From: Blastobasis lacticolella
Taxonomy: Eukaryota; Arthropoda; Insecta; Lepidoptera; Blastobasidae
Length of the DNA: 64,000 nucleotides
NCBI GenBank assembly: GCA_905147135.1
Contig: LR990041.1
Location: 23,977,712 to 24,041,711 of the forward strand
Direction: 5' to 3'
Shown: positions 44,640 through 55,255 of the stretch, in pieces
How positions within the stretch are numbered: the first letter of the stretch is position 1
Layout: each line of letters begins with the position of its first letter
The notes under the pieces: generated by a model
What the model was told of the DNA's origin: nothing
What the model saw: only the letters and a program-made list of their open reading frames with translations
Databases searched by the model: none
Made by a program: the position numbers and the translations under genes

Positions 44640-44775
44640 TTTCATTTCACGACTTTATCTGATCCGGTGGCCCAAACTGGAACTAAGTTTTCCTCATTTT
44701 GCAATGTTGCCGTTACCGGGTCAGATAAGTTTATGCTACTGTAAATGACTTCGTTGGGGTCAATGACCCTAGGGG
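44640..44775 (+). repeat. Dispersed repeat 'F' fragment
   Basis: 'cattttgcaatgttgcc...ccgggtcagataagttta' recurs with variation at 39400-39460, 53490-53600 and 62495-62600. Short, non-coding, family unknown. Confidence 0.5.
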
Positions 44776-45545
44776 ACGTTGACTTCAGGGGAGGGCATAA
44801 GGTTCATTTTCGGAAATATGTCCATCTTCAAATACTTACTTTTTTTTAATACAGTTCAAATGTCTACCAATACGCTACCGCAGGAATGCTTAAATCCTTT
44901 CAACCCTCTTTAATATCCTGCACAATCCTTCTGCTCTTTCATATCTCCGTAACCTTTTAAACTTCTCGCGAGACCAAGCCAAAGCCTGACGCTCTTCTAC
45001 AAATTAGATGAATTTTTAAGCCATAAATTTTAAATGTACTAATGAAATTTTTCCAATATTTTTACTATGACGTATCATTCAATTATGTATACTTTTTTGT
45101 TTTAAGAAAATGTAGCCATTATATGAATCTGATGAATGAATAAATGATAATGATAATGTTAAATCGTTGTTGGCCATCCCCATAAATTACTTCGATTTCT
45201 TTTCCTACTCCTTTACAGTTCATGCTGCGATACTCTGGAGCTCTCGTCCATATGGGGTGCGGGACAGTCCGTCACTACAGATTTAAAATGCATGTCAAGT
45301 AGCATTTTCTATCTCTGTATAGTTGGACGTAGGTATGTATGTATAGTATTATATTATTATTATAAGTTTATATTATTTTTTATATTTTATTTAAGTAGTT
45401 AATAACGTTTCAATATTTTAGTATGTTTTCTATATTGCGCACTTCGATCTGTTTTACTTATCATATCTCGCTTCTGTAGGCTAAAAGTTTAATTTCCATA
45501 AGTAAAGATCATCAACATCAAAGAAATCAAATCAATCATCAAAGA
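44776..45545. other. No recognisable gene
   Basis: AT-rich, ending in GATGATT-like simple sequence next to the RTE tail at 45552. Confidence 0.35.
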
Positions 45546-46235
45546 AGATCATTATCTTGACATTAAATCCCGGTTGCACTCCCGCAATATGCGGAGGCCT
45601 GGGGTCCGCCTTCCTGCTTTTCTTAGTCCAATTTGCTCGGTCTTCGGCATCCTTAGTCTGTTGACACGCATGTCACACTTAACGACGTCCTGCCATCGCT
45701 CATTGGACCGGCTTCTCCTTCCCTTGCCTGGTAGGGGTATGGCCAGACATCTGTTCCCCTCATAATTTGCCGGTCCGCGCAAGACGTGGCCGTACCATCG
45801 AATACGGCGCTCTTGTAGCTTATCTGCGATGTCACGGACGTGAAGGTTACCGATGTACGGCACCGGATGTGGACGTTCCGTACGCGATCCTTCCGTGAAA
45901 CCCCACACATCCACCGCAGCATCTTCATTTCCGTGATTCGGAACTCCTGCTTGTGTCGCTCTAGTGGAGGCCAAGTTACGCTGCCGTATAATCAGAACAG
46001 GTCTAATAATGGCCTTGTTGACCCTGTCGCTTCTGCGCTATCGGCATCTTGGGGTCACAAATGACAGCCGTCACCACTCGCCATTTTTCCCAATATATTC
46101 GGGCTTTGATGACGCTGTCGATGTCACCATTTATGCTTAGTGCCCACCCCAGGTATCTGACCTGATCCGTTCGTTTGACCTCTTCTTTATACGAATGGGT
46201 AGGTCGGAGAAAATCGATACGCCAAATAAACAATG
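45546..46235 (-). pseudogene. RTE-type LINE, C-terminal half and 3' end
   Basis: Minus-strand frames give VRYLGWALSINGDIDSVIKA and YWEKWRVVTAVICDPKMP (region after RT), then a shift of frame, RRIRWYGHVLRGP, YEGNRCLAIPLPGKGRRSRS and RWQDVVKCDMRVNRLR. These are hallmark segments of RTE LINE C-termini. The 3' end ('ggcggaccccaggcc...gcaaccgggat') identifies the short repeats at 53270, 57815, 61450, 61608 and 63920 as tails of this family. Confidence 0.75.
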
Positions 46236-46688
46236 AGGTGACCTATAGGCAACTCAAAGGCCGGTGCCCCCACTCCCCTTAAGTTACAGATATTGCAGGT
46301 GACGGCGGCTGACCGTCTGACTGTGTGCCTCCCTAGGTAATAAAAAAAGTCCAGAAAGCTGACTACCTTAGAGTCGGTAGTCCTGATAATCTATCCTACA
46401 ACTATGTAGGCTTGGTCGGACTGAGCCCACGTATGAAAAGTATTTACATAAGTATTTTTAGATTTGTTTAACATGTGACTTAGAAATATTCTTATTCTAT
46501 ACACGAATAATTTCATACAACTCTAACTAATTATTAATATTATTTATAAAGTCCAGATGCCATAATGCGGTGTAATAGTATACGTGGGCATTAAATTTGT
46601 CATTACCTTGAAGTAAATTTATTAAGTAATCACGTTTATTTTATCGCAAGTGTGACGTACTTACAGTAAGGCCTCGTTTATGAGAATA
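46236..46688. other. No recognisable feature
   Basis: Non-coding; no shared repeat noticed. Confidence 0.35.
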
Positions 46689-46889
46689 TAGGCCTTGCCA
46701 CATACAAAGCTCGGCGCGAGCGCGGCGTGAGCGCGGTGCGATATTTGCTAGGCAACCATCGCGCGGCGCGATAGTTGCTAGGCAACCATCGCGCGGCGCG
46801 TTATTTGCTAGGCAATCATCGCGCGGCGCGATGGTTGCCTAGCAAATATCGCACCGCGCTCGCGCCGAGCTTTGTATGTGGCAAGGCCT
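46689..46889. mobile_element. GC-rich foldback element with 30-bp internal repeats
   Basis: The arms, AGGCCTTGCCACATACAAAG at the left and its exact inverse at the right, extend inward for about 60 bp. Between them are three tandem copies of a 30-bp unit (TATTTGCTAGGCAACCATCG followed by CGCGGCGCG). The whole block would fold into one long hairpin. The extreme GC content contrasts with the flanks. It resembles a foldback or MITE-type transposon; no protein is encoded. Confidence 0.7.
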
Positions 46890-47400
46890 TATAATGTTAT
46901 CATGTAAGTACAGTTTAATACGTGACGTATCATGTACGTCAGTACGTAACGTAGCTCAGATCCGTCCGGTCGACTTTGTCCATTTCCTACCTTTTCAATT
47001 CCTTTTCAAATCCTTCCACTTCCCATCTTTTCTCTAACCTAACTTGACCACTTCCTAACTTGGCCATTTCCATAGTCGCACTCTTCCCACCTAGTCTCAT
47101 TCCTAACTTGACCACTTCCCAATTCGTCTACTCCGGAATTGCATCACTTCCATTACTACCGTTCCACTCAAGCCATACAGCTGAACCGGTCTTTTTTCAC
47201 CTTACCCTGTTACGTCGGTTGCATGAGAAGATGATGCGTCTGGGGGCGCTGTTTCTCTGTAAGTGACGCTGCTCTGATGTATGTACATAATAATGTCGTC
47301 TGTGATTCCGTATTGTACATCTAACTAATGTCAGACTGTAGATGTGTGGGATCCGCCAAAGTAGAATATTGCACCAACCCGTACGACTATTTTTATGTCA
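46890..47400. other. No recognisable gene
   Basis: A pyrimidine-rich stretch (46980-47190) gives a 68-codon frame of low complexity that I regard as chance. Confidence 0.35.
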
Positions 47401-47715
47401 TACGATAGGCAAATAGGCAAGCATTAGATGGCGTAATGGAAAATGGTCACCACTGCATATAGACATAAGCAACACCAAGAGTATCGCAAAGCATTGCCCA
47501 CCTCTATAACATGTTGCTCTGGCAGCAAAAAGGCAATTGCCCCTCCACGGTTCCCCAAATCCCCACCCCATGGAGCATTGGAGACCTTACTCATCGGCAG
47601 AAACACAATACTATTTAAAAGAGTATTGTTTAGCTGCGGTATTCTGTAGGGTGGAGATACTTTCCCAGTCGGACGGCTCCAATTCGAACGGGATACCCCA
47701 CTATGCCCTACCTCT
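47400..47715 (-). repeat. Dispersed LINE-tail repeat, copy 2
   Basis: The inverted counterpart of 353-690, with the same order of blocks, from the 'catacgat..gcaaa' tail to 'gcgataccccactatgccc'-like text at its 5' end. Confidence 0.6.
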
Positions 47716-47924
47716 CTTGACTTACAGGTGGTACATCTAATGTCTTAGGAGCAAATCAGCTAGGACTTTCATGGACTGGCAGCAAAGCGGACCATATCAG
47801 AAACCGCCATTGTATTTCGGATAATGATGGAGTAAAACCTAATCAAGTGTATGGCGGACTCCTGCATCAAGGTCTCAAAATTTTTTTTATGCTACGCAGT
47901 GGCATTCAATCTGACAGCGCAGCG

Positions 47925-48008
47925 GTAAGCGGTAACTGTCGTCCATGACATCTACGATTCATGCATTTAGGTAGCAGGCAACAAAAAAGTAGAACCGCAG
48001 GGCTTCAA
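47925..48008 (+). repeat. Short dispersed repeat shared with 60900-60985
   Basis: 'gtaagcggtaactgtc' to 'gattcatgcatttaggtagc' matches the second location with few differences. No further information. Confidence 0.55.
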
Positions 48009-48049
48009 ATGGTCTCAATTGCAGTAACATTACAATTGCATCGCATGTC

Positions 48050-48150
48050 AAACGTGTGATTGTCATTCAAATGACAGATATTGAGTTGCAACTTTAATGT
48101 AATTGTTATTAAAATGACAGATATTGAGTTGCAACTTTCATGAGTTCGAA
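48050..48150 (+). repeat. Tandem duplication of about 55 bp
   Basis: 'aaatgacagatattgagttg' and 'caacttt' occur twice in succession, at about 48069 and 48113. Non-coding. Confidence 0.6.
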
Positions 48151-48434
48151 CTTTTCCACAATTTGTTTTCTGGTACTTTAGTTGCATTATGGTTTTATAT
48201 GGCTGTTGGTACTCCAATAAATAAATAAATTACGAAGTTGCATCTTCCTTAGTTGTCAAACTGCCTTCAATTCTGTCAACGAAAGCGAGTCAAAGGTAGA
48301 ACAATGATTTAACTGCAATTTAACTGGGATGATGCTGGGTTTGACTCGATAACTCGACGTAGTTATAGTAACATCACCTGTTGTGATTTTTTCTGTATGT
48401 CTATTTTGTATACTATTTATTGTGCACAATAAAT

Positions 48435-48700
48435 GTTAAATAAATAAATAAATAAATAAATCACAGTTACATTGCAACATGATAACAACTACATTGCACA
48501 CCAGAATCGGTACCCACTGTAAAATCAGTGTAAAAACTAAGATGAAATGCCTGATGCTTGTGAATGCGTAGTCTACTTTATCCTTCAAACCGATACACAA
48601 CAATTCAAGCATTGTTACTTGGCGGCAGAAATAAATAAGGCGGTGGTACTGACCCAGGCGGACTTCTCTGGCTTGACAGAGTCCTACCACCTAATTAAAT
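48435..48700 (-). repeat. LINE 3' end, BMC1-like
   Basis: On the minus strand 'gtggtaggactctgtcaagc' and 'taccaccgccttatttatttc' lead to a tail of TTTA repeats. I recognise the head as a 3'-end repeat common in Lepidoptera, which I associate with BMC1-type LINEs from memory. Confidence 0.45.
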
Positions 48701-48704
48701 TATG

Positions 48705-49345
48705 TAGTTGTACGAATATATTGTTACTGTTAATATATTGTACAAACCTGAGAATTATATGTGTTTATCTTAGGGAGTCTTTGGCCACGTGCCAACGTGT
48801 TTGACTCGCAGTTAGACGGATTTTGTATAGGATTTTGAAGTCTGATGTATTTTTGTTACAATTTTAAACACTACGATCTTCAACCCGCACGCTAAGCGTG
48901 GAGACTCTGGCAAACTCCTGCATTATTGCGAAGGAAGCTCGTGTCCACTAGTAGCCTGTAATGTCAGGGCTCAGTCCCTCTAGTATATTTCCTAAGTGGG
49001 TAATAAAAAATTACTGAATCGATTACCTGTTTTTTGTAAACATGAGGCATACAAATTACTTGTTATTACAATTCCTTTATAATATCACAACAATACTGAC
49101 TTTTCGTGAACGTACTGCTATAGCTATAGTGCTAATTATTTTTTTGTGTACCAAAAACTTTACAACAATATCAATATTCTTTTCTGCAGACAAATTTGAT
49201 GCTCTACGTGCTATAAAAAGAAACGAATATTAATTGTGATTAATCACTATACAGGAATCCATATATTAACTAGGTCATTATAATCTTCATCTAATGATAT
49301 ACTAATATGGAATAATGTCCATGACAGGCACTGCTGGACTTGAAC
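48705..49345. other. No gene confirmed; one strong acceptor at 49189
   Basis: A good acceptor (atattcttttctgcag) precedes ACAAATTTGATG, but the frame stops 14 codons later without a donor. It could be an alternative last exon or chance. Other sequence is AT-rich. Confidence 0.3.
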
Positions 49346-49350
49346 TTACC

Positions 49351-49444
49351 CTTTCTGCCCGGCCGGAAATCGAACCCGGGACCTCTTGCGTGGCAGACGC
49401 AGGACCAACATGGGATGTTGACTATTGAACCACTCAGGTCGGCG
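49351..49444 (-). repeat. tRNA-derived SINE, family A, head only
   Basis: The minus strand has the GACCTGAGTGGTTCA head and the B box GGTTCGATTTCC; the body is missing. Confidence 0.7.
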
Positions 49445-49454
49445 AATATAAGAA

Positions 49455-49610
49455 TGAAATAAAATATAACAATAAAAAACGCTGCTGCCCATTTTGCAGC
49501 CCACGGAGACCCAAGATATTTTGCCTCGAAAACATTAGCTGCCTTGTACGACACCCACGAATGTAAGGTGTTGGTGCTATGCTACTCTGCCGGACACCAC
49601 ACAGCTAACT
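49455..49610 (+). repeat. Dispersed repeat 'C', 3' half
   Basis: 'aaacgctgctgcccatttt', 'tttgcctcgaaaacattag' and 'ctctgccggacaccacac' are shared with 35270-35400. Confidence 0.65.
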
Positions 49611-49641
49611 GCAGTAATAATAGTGAAATTTCCGCTTCCAG

Positions 49642-49755
49642 ATGTGCTAGGTACAGCCGACGTATTAAACGCGGGGCAGGTATTAAAGAAGATCGTGACG
49701 GAGGCGCCGCATCAGAAGCCTCAAATTCTCGAGAATCTATCCGAAAATCTCGAAA
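49642..49755 (+). CDS. Cassette gene B, exon a
   Basis: The acceptor is aatttccgcttccag and the donor ctcgaaa|gtaagg; both borders are phase 1 (38 codons). The peptide (VLGTADVLNAGQVLKKIV ... APHQKPQILENLSENLE) is longer and less repetitive than the other cassettes. Its acceptor region is nearly the same as that of exon g (gaagttcccgcttccag), which indicates common origin by duplication. Earlier exons, including the start codon, were not found; they may lie upstream. Confidence 0.5.
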
Positions 49756-50149
49756 GTAAGGCGCCCTTATTTGTACAATTACTACATGTTTATTGGTCAA
49801 TTTTAACATAATAAAATACATTTATTAACATTTGAACACCAAAAACCTTAATTCTAACTTCATTTCAAAAATTAAGACCATCTGATAGTTATCTATTTTG
49901 TGATTATTATCGTAGGAGGCTATAGATGCATAATGTTACAGAGTCAGACCATCTATTATACTTCCGTAAACCAGATAATAGGCAGCAGCATATATATAGT
50001 ATATGTATAGATATAGTGTCATTGGAGACTACATATTGTCTTAATTAAGATATTTTAAATGTTAATGTGTCCGTTGTCTGTAATTGTAACTGTTATTGTG
50101 TCGTGGTGTGCTATGTGTAATAAATGTCTTTTCTTTTTCTTTTCATATT

Positions 50150-50330
50150 CCGCTGCCCAACCCGCCTGCCAAACGTGGAGATTATGTTACTCTCCACTAA
50201 TGTGGAGGAAGCTTAAGTCCAGCAGTGCGCTATTAATTGGCTGTTGCAGTGACCATCATCATCATCCTAGCGCTTATCCCGGCTTCTGCTAGGGTCTGCT
50301 TTCCTACTTATTCATCTCTACTTCGTCCGG
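50150..50330. repeat. Repeat C scrap and RTE 3' end
   Basis: 'ccgcctgccaaacgtggag' belongs to repeat C in part; from 50252 'catcatcatcctagcgcttatccc' is the minus-oriented RTE end as at 30040. Confidence 0.5.
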
Positions 50331-50369
50331 GCTGTTGATGTGATGTGATAGAAATATTCCTGGTTTTAG

Positions 50370-50441
50370 GTGTAGCCAACGCAGCGAGCGCATCGCAGTC
50401 GGCAAAGGTGGCGGGCGCGGTGAAACAGAAGACACTTTCAA
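50370..50441 (+). CDS. Cassette gene B, exon b
   Basis: The acceptor is tcctggttttag and the donor tttcaa|gtagac; phase 1 on both sides, 24 codons: VANAASASQSAKVAGAVKQK then TLS. This is the standard cassette: N-A-A-S-A-x-Q-S-A-K, then a Gly/Lys/Pro part and K-T-x-P/S. A CR1-like tail follows 30 bp after the donor. Confidence 0.6.
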
Positions 50442-50469
50442 GTAGACAACATTTAAATTACAGATACGA

Positions 50470-50672
50470 TAGGTTGTGGAATGAACTACCTGAAGAGGTT
50501 TTCCCTGGAGAGTTCATGGATTTCTTTAAGAAAGGGGCAAAAGGTTTTTATGGCGTTGGCAACGCGTGGGCGATGCCCCTTGTATTGCAAACGTCCATAG
50601 GCTGTGACTGTTTACCATCAGGCAGGCCGCTGGCAAACAAGATTAAGCTTTGTGGTATGAAAAAAAAATAAC
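50470..50672 (+). repeat. CR1-like LINE 3' end
   Basis: LWNELPEEVFPGEFMDFFKK is readable, followed by 'aaacgtccataggctg' and the tail ending GAAAAAAAATA; 5' truncated. Confidence 0.75.
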
Positions 50673-50906
50673 GAAAGCTAACAAAAAAACGGAGTGCTAA
50701 GTGGCTTCCGAGACTGTCTTCCGCTGGGGATACTGAGACTGGTTGACAGTCTCGGGCACCTCGTGATATTATTACAGCGTTTTCGGTTGTAAAACTCTAT
50801 TTATCTTATTTTGTTCGAGCCAGGACCGTGGACTAAATAACTTATAGTATTAGTAACAAGGATATTTTGTGATTATGACTATTGATAGCAAGGTCGTCGC
50901 TTCCAG

Positions 50907-50969
50907 GTGTGCCGAAAGGAACAAGCGATGCGCAGCCGGGAAAGCTGGCAAAGCAGAAGACACGTCCAG
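50907..50969 (+). CDS. Cassette gene B, exon c
   Basis: The acceptor is tcgtcgcttccag and the donor cgtccag|gtaggc; phase 1 on both sides, 21 codons: VPKGTSDAQPGKLAKQKTRP. The cassette pattern is diverged in its first half but keeps the KQKTRP end. Confidence 0.55.
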
Positions 50970-51424
50970 GTAGGCTTATACAAATTTAAGACATCTGTAA
51001 AAACATATATTTGATCAATCCAGGACTCCAGCCAGACTAGAACCCTGGACTGGATCGCTTACTAGATCAAGCGTAACAGCAAATGAGCTCTCGTGTTATA
51101 TAAGTAGTGTAATACGACAATTAATACAATAGTTTCGCTTCGCTTCTTTTTTTTATTGCCTAGGGAGGTACACGGACTAACGGTCCATCTGATGAAAAGT
51201 GGTTTGCAATATAAGGAGAGCGTACTTTAAGGTACCCCATGAATAAACCCATGTTATAGTGTAAAGGAAAGACTTCGGGAGGGAGCTAATTCCACAACTT
51301 ACAAGAGCGCAGAAAAAAAGGTTCACGATGCCCGTACGTTAGTTGGATGGCAGATGTCTAGATTGTGGACGCTTCCAGGTGACGCTTCAAATTCATGGGA
51401 ACTTTGTTGTAAACATCGTTTTTA

Positions 51425-51900
51425 ATACTAGACGAAGGCAAACAGGCAAGCATTTCCCCTAATGGTAAGCGATCACCACCGCCCATAAACATTCGCAACC
51501 CCAGAGGGGTCACGAAGATGATGTCGGTCTTTGAGAAAGATGTAGGCGTGAAAATTCTTCTGTAGGGAAGAGAATTAGTTGATTTGTGGCGGGTAATGCG
51601 GTGATACTCGGCAGCAGGTACTTTCCCAAGAAGCTTCTCCTAAGAACACGCAAACAAGAGTAAGTCCAAATCTCGCGAACTGGCCGCGAATGCCCAGTTA
51701 CAGTAACGGCGCTTAGGCTGCAATAGCGCGCGAGTGTGGAAGTGGCACTCATGCGCGGGCGGTGCACAAGCCGTTGCTGCAAACGCGTATTCGGGGCGCG
51801 TGCACAAAATTTGGACGCATCCTAAGCGGTTTAAGATGCGTAGAGACGTAACATCTCTCCACAAGCTCTCTACTGCGCCAGATAGTGGACGTGACTGGTT
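51425..51900 (-). repeat. LINE remnant and tail, minus strand
   Basis: On the minus strand, broken coding text is followed by 'gggttgcgaatgtttatgggcggtggtgatcgc' (quoted in part: gggcggtggtgatcgc) and 'ttgcctgtttgcctt', a LINE 3' end common in Lepidoptera. It lies in the intron between exons c and d. Confidence 0.5.
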
Positions 51901-51968
51901 TCCACAAATGTAATGTAGGTAAGCATGAGGGGTTACTATAATAATAACAGCGAGAATCTCGCTTTCAG

Positions 51969-52043
51969 GAATGCCCAACGCAGCGAGCGCAGCGCAGTCA
52001 GCGAAGACGGCGGGCAAGCCGGGCAACCCGAAGCCACGTCCAA
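51969..52043 (+). CDS. Cassette gene B, exon d
   Basis: The acceptor is agaatctcgctttcag and the donor cgtccaa|gtaagc; phase 1 on both sides, 25 codons: MPNAASAAQSAKTAGKPGNP then KPRP. It is the closest relative of exon h, including about 20 bases of upstream intron (agcgagaatctcgctttcag against agcaagaatctcgcttccag). Confidence 0.65.
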
Positions 52044-52436
52044 GTAAGCAAATTATAAACATGTTTATTATTATATTTTGTCCATAATCATTCCAAGCTT
52101 ACAGTCGATTGAATCGCTTTTCGCTTGCTATTATAGATCGAATTAAATATTGATTGAATAAAACTTGATAAAATTTCTTTTTTGTATGTTTTATGTGCTG
52201 AGTTCACCTGTCTATCTATTTCTATAATTACATATTGACATAAAAAGCATAAAAACATTTATGAAAATAAAAATAATAAATTCGAAATTATGCATATTCT
52301 CGTGATTTATTGATGATTAATTTCATTTTTAATAACATTATTAATTTACATTACATTTTTAATAACATTAATAGAAGGCACTCTGTCCTTCTATTAATGT
52401 TATTCGTATATTAAGCGATATTTCCATTTTCCGCAG

Positions 52437-52469
52437 AGGGCGCGGCAGCGAACCACAAGACACTTCCTA
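52437..52469 (+). CDS. Cassette gene B, exon e
   Basis: The acceptor is tttccattttccgcag and the donor cttccta|gtaagc; phase 1 on both sides and only 11 codons: GAAANHKTLP. It retains only the end of the cassette. Micro-exons of this size are easily missed by gene predictors. Moderate confidence because little sequence supports it beyond borders, phase and the KTLP end. Confidence 0.5.
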
Positions 52470-52901
52470 GTAAGCGTATAACTGCACATTTGCTTGTGTG
52501 TATGCATAGCGGTAGTAGTGTAGTGTGGTGAACTATTGTCAGATGAGATTTTATTTTATATTTATTTTAGATATACTTAATAATAAGGATATTCATGAGG
52601 CATTGACAAGTTTTCGCCAAAAAGAGATAAAGGTAAATATTCATTTATTTACAACGAATTAACTATGGAATCTCGCGAATTAATGTCTGATATTATTAAT
52701 AGCTGCTGTTCAAGTCTACCTCTGAAATGTATGTAGCCTTGATCGATACCTACTCATTGACATGGTATCATAACGAAATTTTGCCAATGGACATATACTG
52801 CCCTTGAACTGAATTACTTACAGGATTAAAAAAGCAAAACAGATATAAAGATATTTTTTAAGTTCATTCAACAATAATTAAAGTGAAGTTCCCGCTTCCA
52901 G

Positions 52902-52976
52902 ATAAATCCAACGCAGTCAGGGCAGCGCGGCCATTGAAACCGGCAGGCGCGGCGCCGAGCCAGAAGACACGCCCAG
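52902..52976 (+). CDS. Cassette gene B, exon g
   Basis: The acceptor is gaagttcccgcttccag and the donor cgcccag|gtgaac; phase 1 on both sides, 25 codons: KSNAVRAARPLKPAGAAPSQ then KTRP. GC content and third-position use are higher than in the flanks. Confidence 0.6.
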
Positions 52977-53039
52977 GTGAACACCTGACTAAACTGATAC
53001 TTAAACGTATAATTATTTCCGGGATCAGTCGCGATTACA

Positions 53040-53205
53040 TCAGTGTCCGACTCATATCTCCAGATATCGGGTTCGAACCCCAGTACCGCCTTGTACAAAT
53101 AACTCTATCAGAATAGACTTCTGAGATATGGTTAACTCAGAAGTTATGGACATTAGTTGAACACCAACCGATACTCTTTCGGTGAGGGAAAATATCTGTG
53201 TAACC
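53040..53205 (+). repeat. tRNA-derived SINE, family B
   Basis: The B box GGGTTCGAACCCC at 53070 and the body to 'caccaaccgatactctttcgg' are shared with 55395-55555 (+) and 58015-58175 (-). It lies right after exon g. Confidence 0.65.
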
Positions 53206-53269
53206 ATTATCCAATATGACCAGGTTACAGGTGACTCTATTTACAGTATCACGAAGGTTAGACATGGCA

Positions 53270-53365
53270 GTCGCTCCACTGTAATTACCTGATCTGTCAA
53301 ACCCTGGATCATGGTCGCACGTGAGAGGACCGCCACGGACATTAACGCCAAGATCCCAGTTCCAT
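53270..53365 (+). repeat. RTE 3' tail repeat
   Basis: 'acctgatctgtcaaaccctgg' to 'acggacattaacgccaagat' matches the tail family at 61608-61700. Confidence 0.6.
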
Positions 53366-53489
53366 TTAACAGGAGTCCAGGTATACTGCATTACAGTCTG
53401 GTCGCTTAGGCACTGTATCAAAGTCAATGATGAAAAGAACTCTTTTATGGAGCAAGGAGTTTCTTTCGTGATTTTTCAAAGTAATTCCC

Positions 53490-53600
53490 CATGAACTTAC
53501 CAGAACCGGTCACGATGTTGCTTTTCACAATGGCGACCCAGTTGTTCCAGTTTTGGTAAGCGAGTCAGATAAGTTCGTAGCATTGTAAACCAGGTGAAAA
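53490..53600 (+). repeat. Dispersed repeat 'F' fragment
   Basis: 'ggtaagcgagtcagataagttcgtagca' (shared core: gtcagataagtt) as at 44640 and 62495. Confidence 0.5.
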
Positions 53601-54004
53601 TGTAAGTAAAAACTTGTAAAAAAAAAGAGACAGCCAGCTGAGCTCCGTGACCCTCTTAACAAGGTTGTCAATCCAAAATTCCAGTTGGACTGTAAACCCT
53701 GGACTGACTGGAAATGTGTTAAATATGCTTATATACCTACTAATTTAATATCTGTATGCCCAAGAGAGACATCCAACTTTTCAACAACTAAGTTATGTTT
53801 ACACACCTATGTTACAAATAAATGACTATGAACTTTATATCAAGGATCGGCAACACAGGATGAGTTATGCTCGCAACTCAAAATTGTATTAATTTTTAAT
53901 GGGCGTCGCCGACGCTTGATTTACTCCGCGTTTAAGAGTAAATACGTACCTATTTGTATTACGTAAGACTGTATTAAGTACACTAGCAAGAATCTCGCTT
54001 CCAG

Positions 54005-54088
54005 GAGCGCCCAACGCAGCGATTGCCGCGCAGTCAGCGAAGATGGCGGGCAAGCCGGGCAAGCCGGGCAAACAGAAGCTACGCCCAA
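54005..54088 (+). CDS. Cassette gene B, exon h
   Basis: The acceptor is agaatctcgcttccag and the donor cgcccaa|gtatgc; phase 1 on both sides, 28 codons: APNAAIAAQSAKMAGKPGKP then GKQKLRP. Compared with exon d it has one more GKP unit, so duplication also works within a cassette. Sequence after the donor (tatgcaaatt against taagcaaatt) is also shared with exon d. Confidence 0.65.
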
Positions 54089-54304
54089 GTATGCAAATTC
54101 TTAATACGATATTTGAGCATATCGATAGCTGCCTGAAAAAATTTACTATTGCTACAATTTGCGTAGTGAAAAAGGTGGGAGGCATAAATTACATGTGTGT
54201 GTGAAGTTGCGGTTTTGAACATTAAGTACAGTGACAGTAAGAAAGTCAAATTTATTTCTACGGTTATACTTCAAAATGCTTTTCTTTAGATTAGTATGAA
54301 AAAT

Positions 54305-55255
54305 CCATGGACTTACTACCCAAAGGGACTGGCGCACTGCTTTGACTAAAACCGGGCAGAGCGAGAGTCACCATCGATAGTCCTGTGTCCCTTTCTAGTG
54401 TTGCCACCATTGTTGATGCAAATTCCGAATTACTTTTATTACTTAGCGCGGACACCGACCTACCGATCAGGGCCAGGCAGAGTCGGACCGGGTGCAATCT
54501 GAAGGTCATATTTTCACCAAGGTCCAGCCCAAGGATTCCCTACTACTCGGAACCCATTGGTCCTAAAATACTAGTTTCTAGAGAGAAATTATAGTTGATC
54601 TACATATCGAATGACAGCTGTCAAACTTAAAACTGCAATAACTCCTAAACTATTGGTGCTAGAATACTAGTTACTAAAGAAAAATGATAGTGCTCGTCGA
54701 GATCTACATTTCGGATGGCAGCTGTCAAACTTAGAACTGTTGTAACTCAGAAACGATTGGTCTTACAACACTAGTTATTAGAGTAATATGATAGTACTCA
54801 TCGAGATCTACATTTCGAATGACAGTTTTAAGTTTGACAGCTGTCACCCGAAATGTAGATATCGACGAGTACTATCACTTCTCTTTAGGAACTAGTGTTG
54901 TAGGATAAATCGTTACCGAACTCTTTTATCTGTTTTGTGGAACAAAAAGTCGTAGGTTGATAATTATGTCGACTCGACGTTTGTCGGAGAAACGTTCAGT
55001 AGATCAGAAGGGATTTTGACAACTACTTTTCGGATTGTACGGATTACCTCATAATAATACCAAATTCACGGTAAATATATTTCTCCAATAATGGCAACAC
55101 CAAACATGACACTTGTCAATTTAGAATGACGGTGGTTATGCCAATAACATTATGTTTACACTGTTAGAAAGGGACAAAGGACTATCGATAGTGACTCTCG
55201 CTCTGCCCGGTTTTAGTCAATGAAGTGCGCAGTCCCTTTTGTAGTAAGTCCATGG
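54305..55255. mobile_element. Foldback element with 92-bp inverted ends and internal repeats
   Basis: The ends (54305-54396 and 55164-55255) are inverted repeats starting CCATGGACTTACTAC, with few differences. Inside, a unit of about 120 bp ('gagatctacatttcg', 'gacagctgtcaaactta', 'aacactagtta') occurs three times in direct orientation and once inverted. No protein is encoded. It lies in the intron between exons h and i. Confidence 0.7.

Noticed and set aside
46700..46860. CpG-island promoter
   Set aside because: The GC content comes from the hairpin arms and tandem units of a foldback element; no gene starts next to it.
49189..49233. Short terminal exon after the acceptor ttcttttctgcag
   Set aside because: Stops after 14 codons, has no cassette motif and cannot be placed in the phase chain; could be chance.
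51640..52062. Minus-strand frames opposite exons d, h and i (e.g. ending LPGLPAVFADCAALAALG)
   Set aside because: They look alike between the three places only because the plus-strand cassettes are duplicated; they are antisense shadows.
52571..52632. Possible extra exon of cassette gene B between exons e and g (ILNNKDIHEALTSFRQKEIK)
   Set aside because: Borders look acceptable (tttattttag, aaag|gtaaat), but the length is 62 bp and would break the phase-1 pattern; the peptide has no cassette similarity. Kept out unless reads support it.
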